DNA from: Chloroflexota bacterium
GTDB taxonomy: Bacteria > Chloroflexota > Dehalococcoidia > JACPPY01
Direction of reading: 5' to 3'
NCBI GenBank assembly: GCA_016189825.1
Contig: JACPRR010000276.1
Span: 1 to 8,447, forward strand
Length of the DNA: 8,447 nucleotides
Positions within the stretch are counted from its first letter, which is position 1. Every line of letters begins with the position of its first letter. A model generated the notes under the pieces. The model made no database searches and was not told the DNA's origin. It saw only the letters and a list, made by a program, of their open reading frames with translations. This document shows positions 1 to 5,561 of this stretch, one piece after another. The translations under genes were made by a program, and so were the position numbers.

Positions 1-1665
1 ATCAAGGCCAAGGCCGTGCGCATGGACTACACGTCAGCTTCCGGGAAGCAATACCAGCTCAATCTCATCGACACCCCCGGCCACGTCGATTTCACCTATG
101 AAGTTTCGCGCAGCATCGCCTCCTGCGAAGGCGCTGTCCTCGTCGTCGACGCCACACAGGGAATCCAGGCGCAGACGCTGGCCAACGTCTATATCGCCAT
201 GGAGCATGACCTGAAGCTGATACCGGTCATCAACAAGATCGACCTCGCCAGCGCCAATGTCGAAGCGGTCACCGAAGAGATCGACGATGTCCTCGGCTTT
301 TCCCCGGAGGAGATCATACCGGTCTCAGCCAAGGAGGGCACCGGCGTCGACAAGCTGCTCGAAGCGATCGTGGCCCAGGTGCCTCCACCGAAGGGCGATC
401 CCGCAGCGCCTCTCAAAGCCCTGGTCTTCGATTCGAAGTATGACGACTACAAGGGAGTGGTCGCCTATGTGCGTGTCATCGACGGCCGCATCTCCCCGAA
501 CGAACGCCTCATGGTTATGTCGAGTGGCAAGACGATCGAGACGCTGGAGATCGGCATTTTCAGGCCACAACTCCTCGCTACCGCCGGGCTGGGCACGGGC
601 GAGGTGGGATACATCGCCACCGGCCTCAAGAACGTCCGCGAGTGCTCGGTGGGCGACACCATAACCCAGGCTGCGAGTCCGGCGAAAACGGCCTTGCCCG
701 GCTACAGGGCGGTGAAGCCGATGGTCTTCGCCGGCCTGTACCCGGCGGACTCGAGCGACTACTCCTTCCTGCAGGATGCCCTGGGCAAGCTGAAATTGAA
801 CGATGCCTCTTTCACTTACGAGCCGGAGACCAGCAACGCGCTTGGCGCCGGCTTCCGCTGCGGGTTCCTGGGCACGCTGCACATGGAGATCGTGCGCGAG
901 CGGCTCGAGCGTGAATTCAACTTGACGCTCCTGACCACCGCGCCCAGCGTCGCCTACCAGATCGCGAAGAGGAACGGCGCGGTCGCCATGGTGGACAACC
1001 CTTCGGCTTTCCCGGACCCAACGGAGATCGAGGAGGCCCGCGAGCCATGGGTGAAGGTCACCATCGTGGCGCCCGCCAAGTATATCGGCGCGATAATGCA
1101 GCTCAACTCGGAAAAAGGCGGCGAACAGCGCAAGCTCGAATACCTGGCAAAGGAATCGCAGCTCAGCCATCAGACCTGGGGGCAGGTGCTCATGGAGTTC
1201 GATCTGCCGCTGAGCGAGATACTGATCGATTACTACGACCAGTTGAAGTCACGCACGCAGGGCTACGCCACTATGGACTACGAGTTCTCCGGCTACCGCG
1301 CCGCCAAGCTGGTCAAGCTGGAGATACTGCTCAATGGCCAGCCGGTGGACGCGCTATCACGCATCGTGCGTTCCGGCGACGCCTACCCCGAGGGCAGGCT
1401 GCTTGTCGACCGGCTGCGCCGGCTCATACCGCGGCAGCTATACGACGTGCCGATCCAGGCCGCCATCGGCGGCAAGGTCGTCGCCCGCGAGACAGTGAAG
1501 GCCACGCGCAAGGATGTGCTCGCCAAGTGCTACGGCGGCGATATCACCCGCAAGAGGAAACTCCTCGAGAAGCAGGCCGAAGGCAAGAAACGGCTCAAGC
1601 ACATCGGCGACGTCGAGGTCCCCCAGGAAGCCTTCGCCGCCGTCCTGCGGTTGGACAAGGACTAA
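1..1665 (+). CDS. lepA: Elongation factor 4 (LepA), 5'-truncated by the window edge
   Basis: LepA is a translational GTPase that binds the ribosome, acts on stalled or mistranslocated complexes and is implicated in ribosome assembly. The frame is open from base 1, and 554 residues are present of a family length near 600. The missing part is the start plus the P-loop (G1). Visible here are the G3 motif DTPGH (residues 24-28), G4 NKID, and a G5-like SAK. Domains II and III follow, including [14 protein letters not shown]. The LepA-specific C-terminal region contains [11 protein letters not shown] and ends with the hallmark block [18 protein letters not shown], then EVPQEAF. These motifs separate it from EF-G and TypA. 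The C-terminus is complete with a TAA stop at 1663-1665. It is followed by an 83-bp gap holding the promoter of the next gene. A GTG at 16 is an internal codon, not the start. No frameshift or missing key residue is seen in the part present. Confidence 0.97.
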   Translation: MKAKAVRMDYTSASGKQYQLNLIDTPGHVDFTYEVSRSIASCEGAVLVVDATQGIQAQTLANVYIAMEHDLKLIPVINKIDLASANVEAVTEEIDDVLGFSPEEIIPVSAKEGTGVDKLLEAIVAQVPPPKGDPAAPLKALVFDSKYDDYKGVVAYVRVIDGRISPNERLMVMSSGKTIETLEIGIFRPQLLATAGLGTGEVGYIATGLKNVRECSVGDTITQAASPAKTALPGYRAVKPMVFAGLYPADSSDYSFLQDALGKLKLNDASFTYEPETSNALGAGFRCGFLGTLHMEIVRERLEREFNLTLLTTAPSVAYQIAKRNGAVAMVDNPSAFPDPTEIEEAREPWVKVTIVAPAKYIGAIMQLNSEKGGEQRKLEYLAKESQLSHQTWGQVLMEFDLPLSEILIDYYDQLKSRTQGYATMDYEFSGYRAAKLVKLEILLNGQPVDALSRIVRSGDAYPEGRLLVDRLRRLIPRQLYDVPIQAAIGGKVVARETVKATRKDVLAKCYGGDITRKRKLLEKQAEGKKRLKHIGDVEVPQEAFAAVLRLDKD

Positions 1666-1679
1666 TACTCACCGAGCCA

Positions 1680-1709
1680 TTGTCGCGCTCATCATGCCCG
1701 TGGTAGAAT
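1680..1709 (+). promoter_or_regulatory. Predicted promoter of the glycosyltransferase gene
   Basis: A -35-like TTGTCG (1680-1685) is followed after 18 bp by TAGAAT (1704-1709), immediately preceded by TGG, which makes an extended -10. The expected start is near 1716, inside or beside a short CCCGCGGG palindrome (1717-1724). Transcription would begin about 33 nt before the TTG start at 1749. A purine-rich AGGGAAG (1732-1738) could serve as ribosome binding site, with a rather long spacing of 10 nt. The assignment rests on sequence match only. Confidence 0.5.
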
Positions 1710-1748
1710 TAGCGCGCCCGCGGGTAATAGTAGGGAAGATGGACTGAG

Positions 1749-3161
1749 TTGGAACGAACATTTCTGCGCCGAGAACACCTCGCGCTGACTTTCCTCTCGT
1801 ATTGCATCATCGTCATATTCGCCCGCAGCCTCGTCTTTTTTGCCCAGGTCAGCGGGGGAGTCGGCCCCCAGTTCATTCTAAGCGGCATCCACATTCACCA
1901 TTTCGTCTACGGCATCGTCCTCCTCCTCGCCGCTCTGTTGATTCACAAGAAGTCGGCGGGCGGGCGCTGCGGCCTGCGCGCGATGATGGTGGGTTCAGGC
2001 CTCGGCCTGGTTCTCGACGAGACTTCCCTGTGGCTTCCCCCCGGTCCCGACGGCTACTGGGCGGTGCAGAACCTGCTGCTCGTGGTCGTGGTGGGCGCTA
2101 TCCTCATGCTGCGCGTGTTTCCTGTTCCCCTTCCCCTGAGAAGAAAGAAACCTTTGACAAGTGCGGCAGCCTTGCCAGCGCGCCCGGCGCCGCACAAGAA
2201 CCCTGAGAATCCCTACCTGAGCGTGGTGGTCCCCGCCTACAACGAGGGCCAGTTGCTCAACAGGACGCTCGAGAGCCTTTTGGGCCAAAGCTACAAGGAT
2301 TTCGAGCTCATTGTCGTGGACAACAACTCAAGCGACAACACTGCCGATGTGGCGCGCAGCTTCGGGGCCATCGTCATCCGCGAAGAGCGCCAGGGGGTGA
2401 GCCACGCACGACAGCGGGGTTTCATGGAAGCCAGAGGCCAGGTCATCGCCACTACCGACGCTGACACCGTGGTCCCTGCCGGCTGGCTGGCAAGGATTGC
2501 GCATGAGTTCAAGAAGAATGACGACCTGGCCGCCTTCGGCGGCCTGTACACGCTGTATTCCGGGCCGATCACCGCGCGGCTCGCTATCGCCTACCTTTCC
2601 CTGCCGGCGTGGAAGATGGACAGGTTCTTCTGTCGCGGATGGAGCCTGCCCGGAGCCAACCTCGCGGTGCGTTCGTCAACGTTCCGGAAGATCGGCGGCT
2701 TCAACACCAGGTTGAAACTCTGCGAGGACGTTGACCTCTCCCACCGGCTGAAGGCGCTGGGGAGGGTCGTCCTCGACCCCAAGTTCCTTGTCAGCACCTC
2801 GGGCCGCCGTTTCCGCAACGGCTTCCTGCGGGGGATGTCGACGTATGGACCGAACGCGGCGGCAAGGATGCTGTTCAAGAAACACAAGTTCGACCGGCTT
2901 CCCACGATACGTGGCGAAGGCCCCTTGGCCCGTAAGCTGGCTTTCGCGCCTGCGCTGGCAGCCCTCATCTTTCTATTCTCGATGTACTATGTTTCGAACC
3001 CGAAGATTGCGGAATCGAGGCCAGTGGCGGCGGTCATGAGCCAGAAGTCGTTCGTGGTCGCGCGCGTCACCGACGCCGGCCGCCAGGTCATGGCCTTTTT
3101 CACCGGGGGGCAGGCAGAGACCCCCTCCGCACCCCCCGGCAATGGACAAACCGCGAAATAG
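1749..3161 (+). CDS. Membrane glycosyltransferase: HIHH membrane domain fused to GT2 domain
   Basis: A 470-residue protein in three parts. Residues 1-130 hold about four hydrophobic segments (roughly 11-33, 52-66, 78-95, 107-125) with the motifs GIHIHHFVYG (His48, 50, 51) and LGLVLDETSLWL (Asp90-Glu91). From memory, these resemble uncharacterised bacterial membrane proteins. Residues 157-385 form a family 2 glycosyltransferase domain: SVVVPAYNE (nucleotide-binding strand), LIVVDNNSSDNT, the metal/UDP-binding TDAD (237-239), PGANLAVR, and the acceptor-side CEDVDLSHR (Glu326-Asp327). One further membrane helix lies near 397-415, followed by a basic, disordered tail. GT2 enzymes transfer a sugar from an activated donor at the inner face of the membrane. 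Donor and acceptor cannot be told from sequence. The TTG start is chosen because it lies just after AGGGAAG and a plausible promoter and keeps the first helix intact. The deacetylase follows closely, so surface-glycan synthesis is likely. Confidence 0.88.
   Translation: MERTFLRREHLALTFLSYCIIVIFARSLVFFAQVSGGVGPQFILSGIHIHHFVYGIVLLLAALLIHKKSAGGRCGLRAMMVGSGLGLVLDETSLWLPPGPDGYWAVQNLLLVVVVGAILMLRVFPVPLPLRRKKPLTSAAALPARPAPHKNPENPYLSVVVPAYNEGQLLNRTLESLLGQSYKDFELIVVDNNSSDNTADVARSFGAIVIREERQGVSHARQRGFMEARGQVIATTDADTVVPAGWLARIAHEFKKNDDLAAFGGLYTLYSGPITARLAIAYLSLPAWKMDRFFCRGWSLPGANLAVRSSTFRKIGGFNTRLKLCEDVDLSHRLKALGRVVLDPKFLVSTSGRRFRNGFLRGMSTYGPNAAARMLFKKHKFDRLPTIRGEGPLARKLAFAPALAALIFLFSMYYVSNPKIAESRPVAAVMSQKSFVVARVTDAGRQVMAFFTGGQAETPSAPPGNGQTAK
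3103..3139 (+). terminator. GC-rich inverted repeat at the 3' end of the glycosyltransferase gene
   Basis: CCGGGGGG (3103-3110) and CCCCCCGG (3132-3139) are perfect 8-bp arms around a 21-nt loop, inside the last codons of the glycosyltransferase gene. No T-run follows, so it is not a classical intrinsic terminator. It could attenuate read-through into the deacetylase or protect the mRNA end. Confidence 0.3.
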
Positions 3162-3185
3162 CAGTTGCTGGCACGACTCAGCGTA

Positions 3186-4052
3186 ATGGGGATATTTTCT
3201 TCCCTTGAAGGAAGAGGGATTAGTTACGGAGTCACCCTCTCCCTACCCTCTCCCTCGAAGGGAGAGGGATCAGTAAGCCTTGCCCTGTCCCCACTGGGAT
3301 TAGCAAATCCTGCCCCCTTCCCGATGGGATTAGTAAACCTACCCTCTCCCCGCTGGGGAGAGGGATCGGCAAGTCTTGCCCTCTCCCCGCTGGGGAGAGG
3401 GCTAAAGGGAGAGGGGAAATCGCGGCACATCGGGACGCCGCTACCATCACCCGAAACCATACAAGTAGGTACTAGCTCCGCGCCGAAGAAGCGGGTCTTC
3501 CTCACCTTCGACGACGGTCCCTGCGATCCATTCACGGCTCAGGTCCTCGACGTGCTCAAGGACAATGGGGCCCGAGCGACCTTCTTCGTATGCGGCATGA
3601 ACGTAGAACGGTACCCCACCCTGGCCCGGCGGGTCGTGGGCGAAGGACATTCTATCGGCAACCACACCTACTCTCATTCCAAAGCCCGCGCCTTCACCGG
3701 CATATGGGGTAACGAGATCGAGAGAGCCCAAGCCGCGATTGAGGCGATCACCGGGGTTCAAACGCGGACTTTCCGGCCACCCTGGGGGTTGATGCGACCA
3801 TGGCTGGCGCGACGCCTCGAAGCGAGCGGCTACCGCTGTTACCTCTGGGACATGTGGGCGCGGGACTGGGAAAAGCCGGGACGGGCCGTTATCGCCCGCC
3901 GTGTCGTGGACCGCGTCCGCCCCGGCTCGATCGTCCTGCTCCACGATGGCGAGAAGGCCCTTGCGGCCACCGACCGCTCGCAGACAGTCCTGGCGCTTCA
4001 GGATATCATCGCGGCGCTGGCGCGACAGGGGTATTCTTTCGAGGCTCTGTAG
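3186..4052 (+). CDS. Polysaccharide deacetylase (NodB/CE4 family) with repeat-encoded N-terminus
   Basis: The NodB homology domain removes acetyl groups from N- or O-acetylated sugars such as peptidoglycan or chitin-like glycans. All five family motifs are present, numbered from ATG 3186: TFDDGP with Asp109 (base) and Asp110 (metal), GNHTYSH with metal ligands His160 and His164, RPPWG (197-201), the Asp/Trp-containing DMWARDW, and IVLLHD with His253 (acid). The catalytic domain looks intact. The start is uncertain. In-frame candidates are TTG 3165, ATG 3186 and ATG 3324, and none has a convincing Shine-Dalgarno sequence. No ATG, GTG or TTG lies between 3327 and the TFDDGP motif. Every option therefore makes an N-terminus from the palindromic repeat array (for example LPSPSKGEG, LPSPRWGEG, LSPLGRGLKGEG). 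No signal peptide or membrane helix is visible, which is unusual for this family. It lies 3-24 bp after the glycosyltransferase and probably shares its transcript. Confidence 0.85.
   Translation: MGIFSSLEGRGISYGVTLSLPSPSKGEGSVSLALSPLGLANPAPFPMGLVNLPSPRWGEGSASLALSPLGRGLKGEGKSRHIGTPLPSPETIQVGTSSAPKKRVFLTFDDGPCDPFTAQVLDVLKDNGARATFFVCGMNVERYPTLARRVVGEGHSIGNHTYSHSKARAFTGIWGNEIERAQAAIEAITGVQTRTFRPPWGLMRPWLARRLEASGYRCYLWDMWARDWEKPGRAVIARRVVDRVRPGSIVLLHDGEKALAATDRSQTVLALQDIIAALARQGYSFEAL
3198..3415. repeat. Tandem array of GC-rich palindromes with conserved linkers
   Basis: Six palindromic units are separated by a conserved linker of about 14 bp. Unit 1 (3198-3215) is diverged: TCTTCC and GGAAGA arms. 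Units 2 (3246-3268), 5 (3342-3364) and 6 (3379-3401) have perfect 10-bp arms CCCTCTCCCT/C and A/GGGGAGAGGG around a 3-nt loop. Units 3 (from 3283) and 4 (from 3313) keep the left half but lack about 7 bp of the right arm. Distances between unit starts are 37, 30, 29 and 37 bp. Linkers read ATCAGTAAGCCTTG, ATTAGCAAATCCTG, ATTAGTAAACCTA and ATCGGCAAGTCTTG. Unit 6 is instead followed by CTAAAGGGAGAGGGG, which can also pair with the left arms. The family resembles dispersed REP-like palindromes known from many genomes. Because the linkers are conserved it is a tandem duplication, not a CRISPR array. Confidence 0.9.
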
Positions 4053-4054
4053 CT

Positions 4055-4070
4055 GGCAACTCGGGTTGCC
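4055..4070. promoter_or_regulatory. Perfect inverted repeat after the deacetylase stop, overlapping the thyA -35
   Basis: GGCAAC (4055-4060) and GTTGCC (4065-4070) are perfect 6-bp arms around a TCGG loop. They begin three bases after the deacetylase stop codon. The right arm overlaps the -35 element of the thyA promoter (4066-4071). It could end the upstream transcript as a hairpin without a T-run, or be a protein-binding site controlling thyA. Confidence 0.35.
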
Positions 4071-4094
4071 GCCCCCACGTTCGCGTGCTAGAAT
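4066..4094 (+). promoter_or_regulatory. Predicted promoter of the thymidylate synthase gene
   Basis: TTGCCG (4066-4071), a 17-bp spacer and TAGAAT (4089-4094) preceded by TGC (4086-4088) form an extended -10 promoter. The predicted start near 4101 would leave a leader of about 33 nt that contains the GGAGGA ribosome binding site. The arrangement closely matches the promoter upstream of the glycosyltransferase gene. Confidence 0.6.
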
Positions 4095-4119
4095 GGCCCC
4101 ACATTCCGGAACAACCCGC

Positions 4120-4125
4120 GGAGGA
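4120..4125 (+). promoter_or_regulatory. Ribosome binding site deciding the TTG start of thyA
   Basis: GGAGGA at 4120-4125 lies 8 nt before TTG 4134. It is a strong Shine-Dalgarno match at good spacing and supports the rare TTG start. The first available in-frame ATG would remove the conserved N-terminal residues. Confidence 0.75.
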
Positions 4126-4133
4126 ATCAGCCA

Positions 4134-4811
4134 TTGAAAGTGACCACCATCGAAGCCAGAGACTTGCCCGAAGCATGGTTCCTGTGCGTGAAGAACGTCA
4201 TGGAACACGGCCGCGAATACGTCATCCAGAAGGGAAGCTTCGAAACGCGCAAGCGCAAGGAGTTCGATTTCGTTACCATCCACATCGCCAACCCCGGCCG
4301 CAGGCCGCTGGCCCCGGACGTCCCTGAAGGCGTCACGCCACCGACGACACAGGAGTACCTGGACGAGTACGTGCTGTACCTCATGACGGACAACCCCAGT
4401 CCTAACGAGGACTATACCTACGGGCAAGACCTTGCGCCGCAGATGTCCGAGGTGATACGGCTGTACAAGAAATGGGGCGCGGACACCAACCGCCTGTGCA
4501 TGTCAGTCGGCTCGAAGAACTCCCTTTTCCAGTACCGGAAAGAGGAAGAGGTCGCGGGTTACCAGGCTTCCTCACAGTGCCTGCGCCTCGTCGACACGCG
4601 CATAAGCGAGGGGGCGCTGCACTTTATCGTCTACTTCCGCTCCTGGGACCTGTGGGGCGGTTTCCCATCGAACCTCGGTGGGCTTCAGCTCATGAAGGAG
4701 TACATGGCCTCCGAGATCGGGGTCAAAGACGGTGAGATCGTCGCCGTGAGCAAGGGGCTGCACCTGTACGACTACACCTGGGACCTGGCCAAACAGGTCC
4801 TCAGGTTGTAG
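4134..4811 (+). CDS. thyA: Thymidylate synthase, short methanogen-like type
   Basis: Converts dUMP to dTMP with a methylene-tetrahydrofolate (or pterin) donor in the cytoplasm. The protein has 225 residues against 264 for E. coli ThyA. The active-site framework can be aligned by spacing: nucleophile Cys149, then Arg169-Ser170-x-Asp172 in FRSWDLWGGFPSNLGGLQ, Asn180, and His210/Tyr212 in LHLYDYTWD. The intervals Cys-Arg 20, Arg-Asn 11, Asn-His 30 and His-Tyr 2 are the same as between E. coli Cys146, Arg166, Asn177, His207 and Tyr209. The sequence CLRLVDTRI...SWDLWGGFPSNLGGL is the style of the methanogen-type subfamily. One oddity is that the residue before the nucleophile is Gln (SSQC), where most ThyA proteins have Pro. 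The TTG start is supported by GGAGGA 8 nt upstream and by its own promoter. Its 3' end overlaps dcd, the gene for the preceding step in thymidylate supply. Confidence 0.9.
   Translation: MKVTTIEARDLPEAWFLCVKNVMEHGREYVIQKGSFETRKRKEFDFVTIHIANPGRRPLAPDVPEGVTPPTTQEYLDEYVLYLMTDNPSPNEDYTYGQDLAPQMSEVIRLYKKWGADTNRLCMSVGSKNSLFQYRKEEEVAGYQASSQCLRLVDTRISEGALHFIVYFRSWDLWGGFPSNLGGLQLMKEYMASEIGVKDGEIVAVSKGLHLYDYTWDLAKQVLRL
4781..4800. terminator. Shared hairpin between the convergent thyA and dcd genes
   Basis: GGACCTG (4781-4787) and CAGGTCC (4794-4800) are perfect 7-bp arms around a 6-nt loop. The hairpin lies in the last codons of thyA. On the other strand it begins at the base right after the dcd stop codon. 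It could work as a bidirectional terminator or block for both converging transcripts. No T-run follows on either strand. Confidence 0.45.
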
Positions 4812-5430
4812 CCTTCCCGTGAGCCGCCTCCCGGGTTGAGTTTTCGCGGTAGCGGAGCTCGGCATCCTTTTCCGAGTAGAACCGGCTGGGGTCGGCGCCC
4901 TTCTGCCCCAGGTACTTGCTGGTAGCCCTCTTCCAATAAGGAACATCCGAAGGCGAGGAAAGCTCCTCGAAGGTGAACGAGCATATCCGCATCAGCGGGT
5001 GGAGGGCGACGGGCATGGGGCCGAGGTTGCCCAACTCGAGAGTCGGCCTTCCCCGCCATCCGGGCTCGAAAACCCCGGCCGTGCCATGCACTATTATGCC
5101 CAGCCTGGCGAGGCTGCTCCGCCCCTCGAGGCGGGCGAGCAGGTCGTCGGCAAGTTCCAGGCTCTCATGCGTGCTGGCCAGCACCAGTTCGCCCGGCTGC
5201 ATGATGAACATGTCGTCCAGCGCCACCACGACCTCTCTCATCAGGTCATCACATGCAGTCCCCTGGGTATCGATGAAAGGCGCGCGGCTGCGCTCAAACA
5301 CCCTGAAGGTCTCGGCCAGCCTCAGGTCGATGGAGCACGGACCTAACTGAGTAGACAGATCAGGCGCGGGGCTCACCTTGATACGCCCGCTCTCAAGGCA
5401 CCTCTTGATATCCCTGTCCGATAAGACCAT
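4801..5430 (-). CDS. dcd: dCTP deaminase
   Basis: Deaminates dCTP to dUTP, feeding dTMP synthesis; it acts as a trimer in the cytoplasm. The protein has 209 residues. It begins MVLSDRDIKRCLESGRIKV, a typical Dcd N-terminus, followed by GPCSIDLRL, EGRSSLARLGIIVHGTAG (Arg104, Ser105, Ser106), FEPGWRGRPTLELGN with the catalytic Glu132, and a C-terminal lid YLGQKGADPSRF. In the PGW motif, Glu122 stands where relatives such as E. coli and M. jannaschii have Asp. The open frame extends upstream to 5553, but the start at 5430 is chosen for two reasons. Homology begins there, and the predicted promoter (TTGAAG-17-TATAAT, 5487-5459) would start transcription near 5452, downstream of the longer starts. 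The Shine-Dalgarno sequence is weak. The stop (TGA, 4803-4801) lies inside thyA, giving an 11-bp tail-to-tail overlap. Whether it also has dUTPase activity cannot be told from sequence. Confidence 0.93.
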   Translation of the reverse strand: MVLSDRDIKRCLESGRIKVSPAPDLSTQLGPCSIDLRLAETFRVFERSRAPFIDTQGTACDDLMREVVVALDDMFIMQPGELVLASTHESLELADDLLARLEGRSSLARLGIIVHGTAGVFEPGWRGRPTLELGNLGPMPVALHPLMRICSFTFEELSSPSDVPYWKRATSKYLGQKGADPSRFYSEKDAELRYRENSTREAAHGKATT

Positions 5431-5458
5431 TGCGCACCGCCATCCGGGAAGTGCCCGC

Positions 5459-5487
5459 ATTATAGTCGACGGTCGACAGTGCTTCAA
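5459..5487 (-). promoter_or_regulatory. Predicted promoter of dcd with palindrome in its spacer
   Basis: On the minus strand TTGAAG (5487-5482), a 17-bp spacer and a perfect TATAAT (5464-5459) form the best sigma-70-like promoter in the window. The spacer contains GTCGACgGTCGAC (5465-5477), a perfect 13-bp palindrome about a central base and so a candidate operator. The predicted start is near 5452, leaving a leader of about 22 nt. Confidence 0.65.
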
Positions 5488-5499
5488 GACGGCCGCCGC

Positions 5500-5529
5500 T
5501 TGACGGAAGGGCCGCGGCTGGGGAATACT
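5500..5529 (+). promoter_or_regulatory. Possible promoter of the DUF45 gene, back to back with the dcd promoter
   Basis: TTGACG (5500-5505) is a near-perfect -35. An 18-bp spacer leads to AATACT (5524-5529), a 4-of-6 match for -10. The -35 lies 12 bp from the dcd -35 on the opposite strand, so one regulator could act on both. The -10 is weak and lacks the TGN extension. Confidence 0.35.
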
Positions 5530-5561
5530 GTGCCAAACCTGCCGGCGAGACAACCATAGCA

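Noticed and set aside
325..1170. 281-codon minus-strand frame opposite lepA
   Set aside because: It is antisense to conserved LepA motifs, with no domain signal.
1642..1662. GTCCT / AGGAC inverted repeat at the end of lepA as a terminator
   Set aside because: Only 5 bp of stem with an 11-nt loop and no T-run, in conserved coding sequence; too weak to call.
1739..1747. Two-codon upstream frame ATG GAC TGA just before the glycosyltransferase TTG
   Set aside because: The purine-rich AGGGAAG is too close to this ATG to act as its ribosome binding site; it is probably chance.
3198..3415. CRISPR array
   Set aside because: The segments between palindromes are near-identical rather than unique spacers, the period varies (37, 30, 29, 37), and no cas gene is near.
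3224..3535. Open frames on the minus strand through the palindromic array
   Set aside because: The repeat lacks stop codons in most frames on both strands because of its composition, so an open frame here is not evidence of coding.
3447..4427. 326-codon minus-strand frame opposite the deacetylase and thyA
   Set aside because: It is a shadow of two strongly supported genes and crosses their boundary; the translation is rich in Arg, His and Gly without motifs.
5431..5553. N-terminal extension of dcd by 41 codons
   Set aside because: Homology to Dcd starts at MVLSDRDI (5430), and the predicted promoter lies inside the extension.
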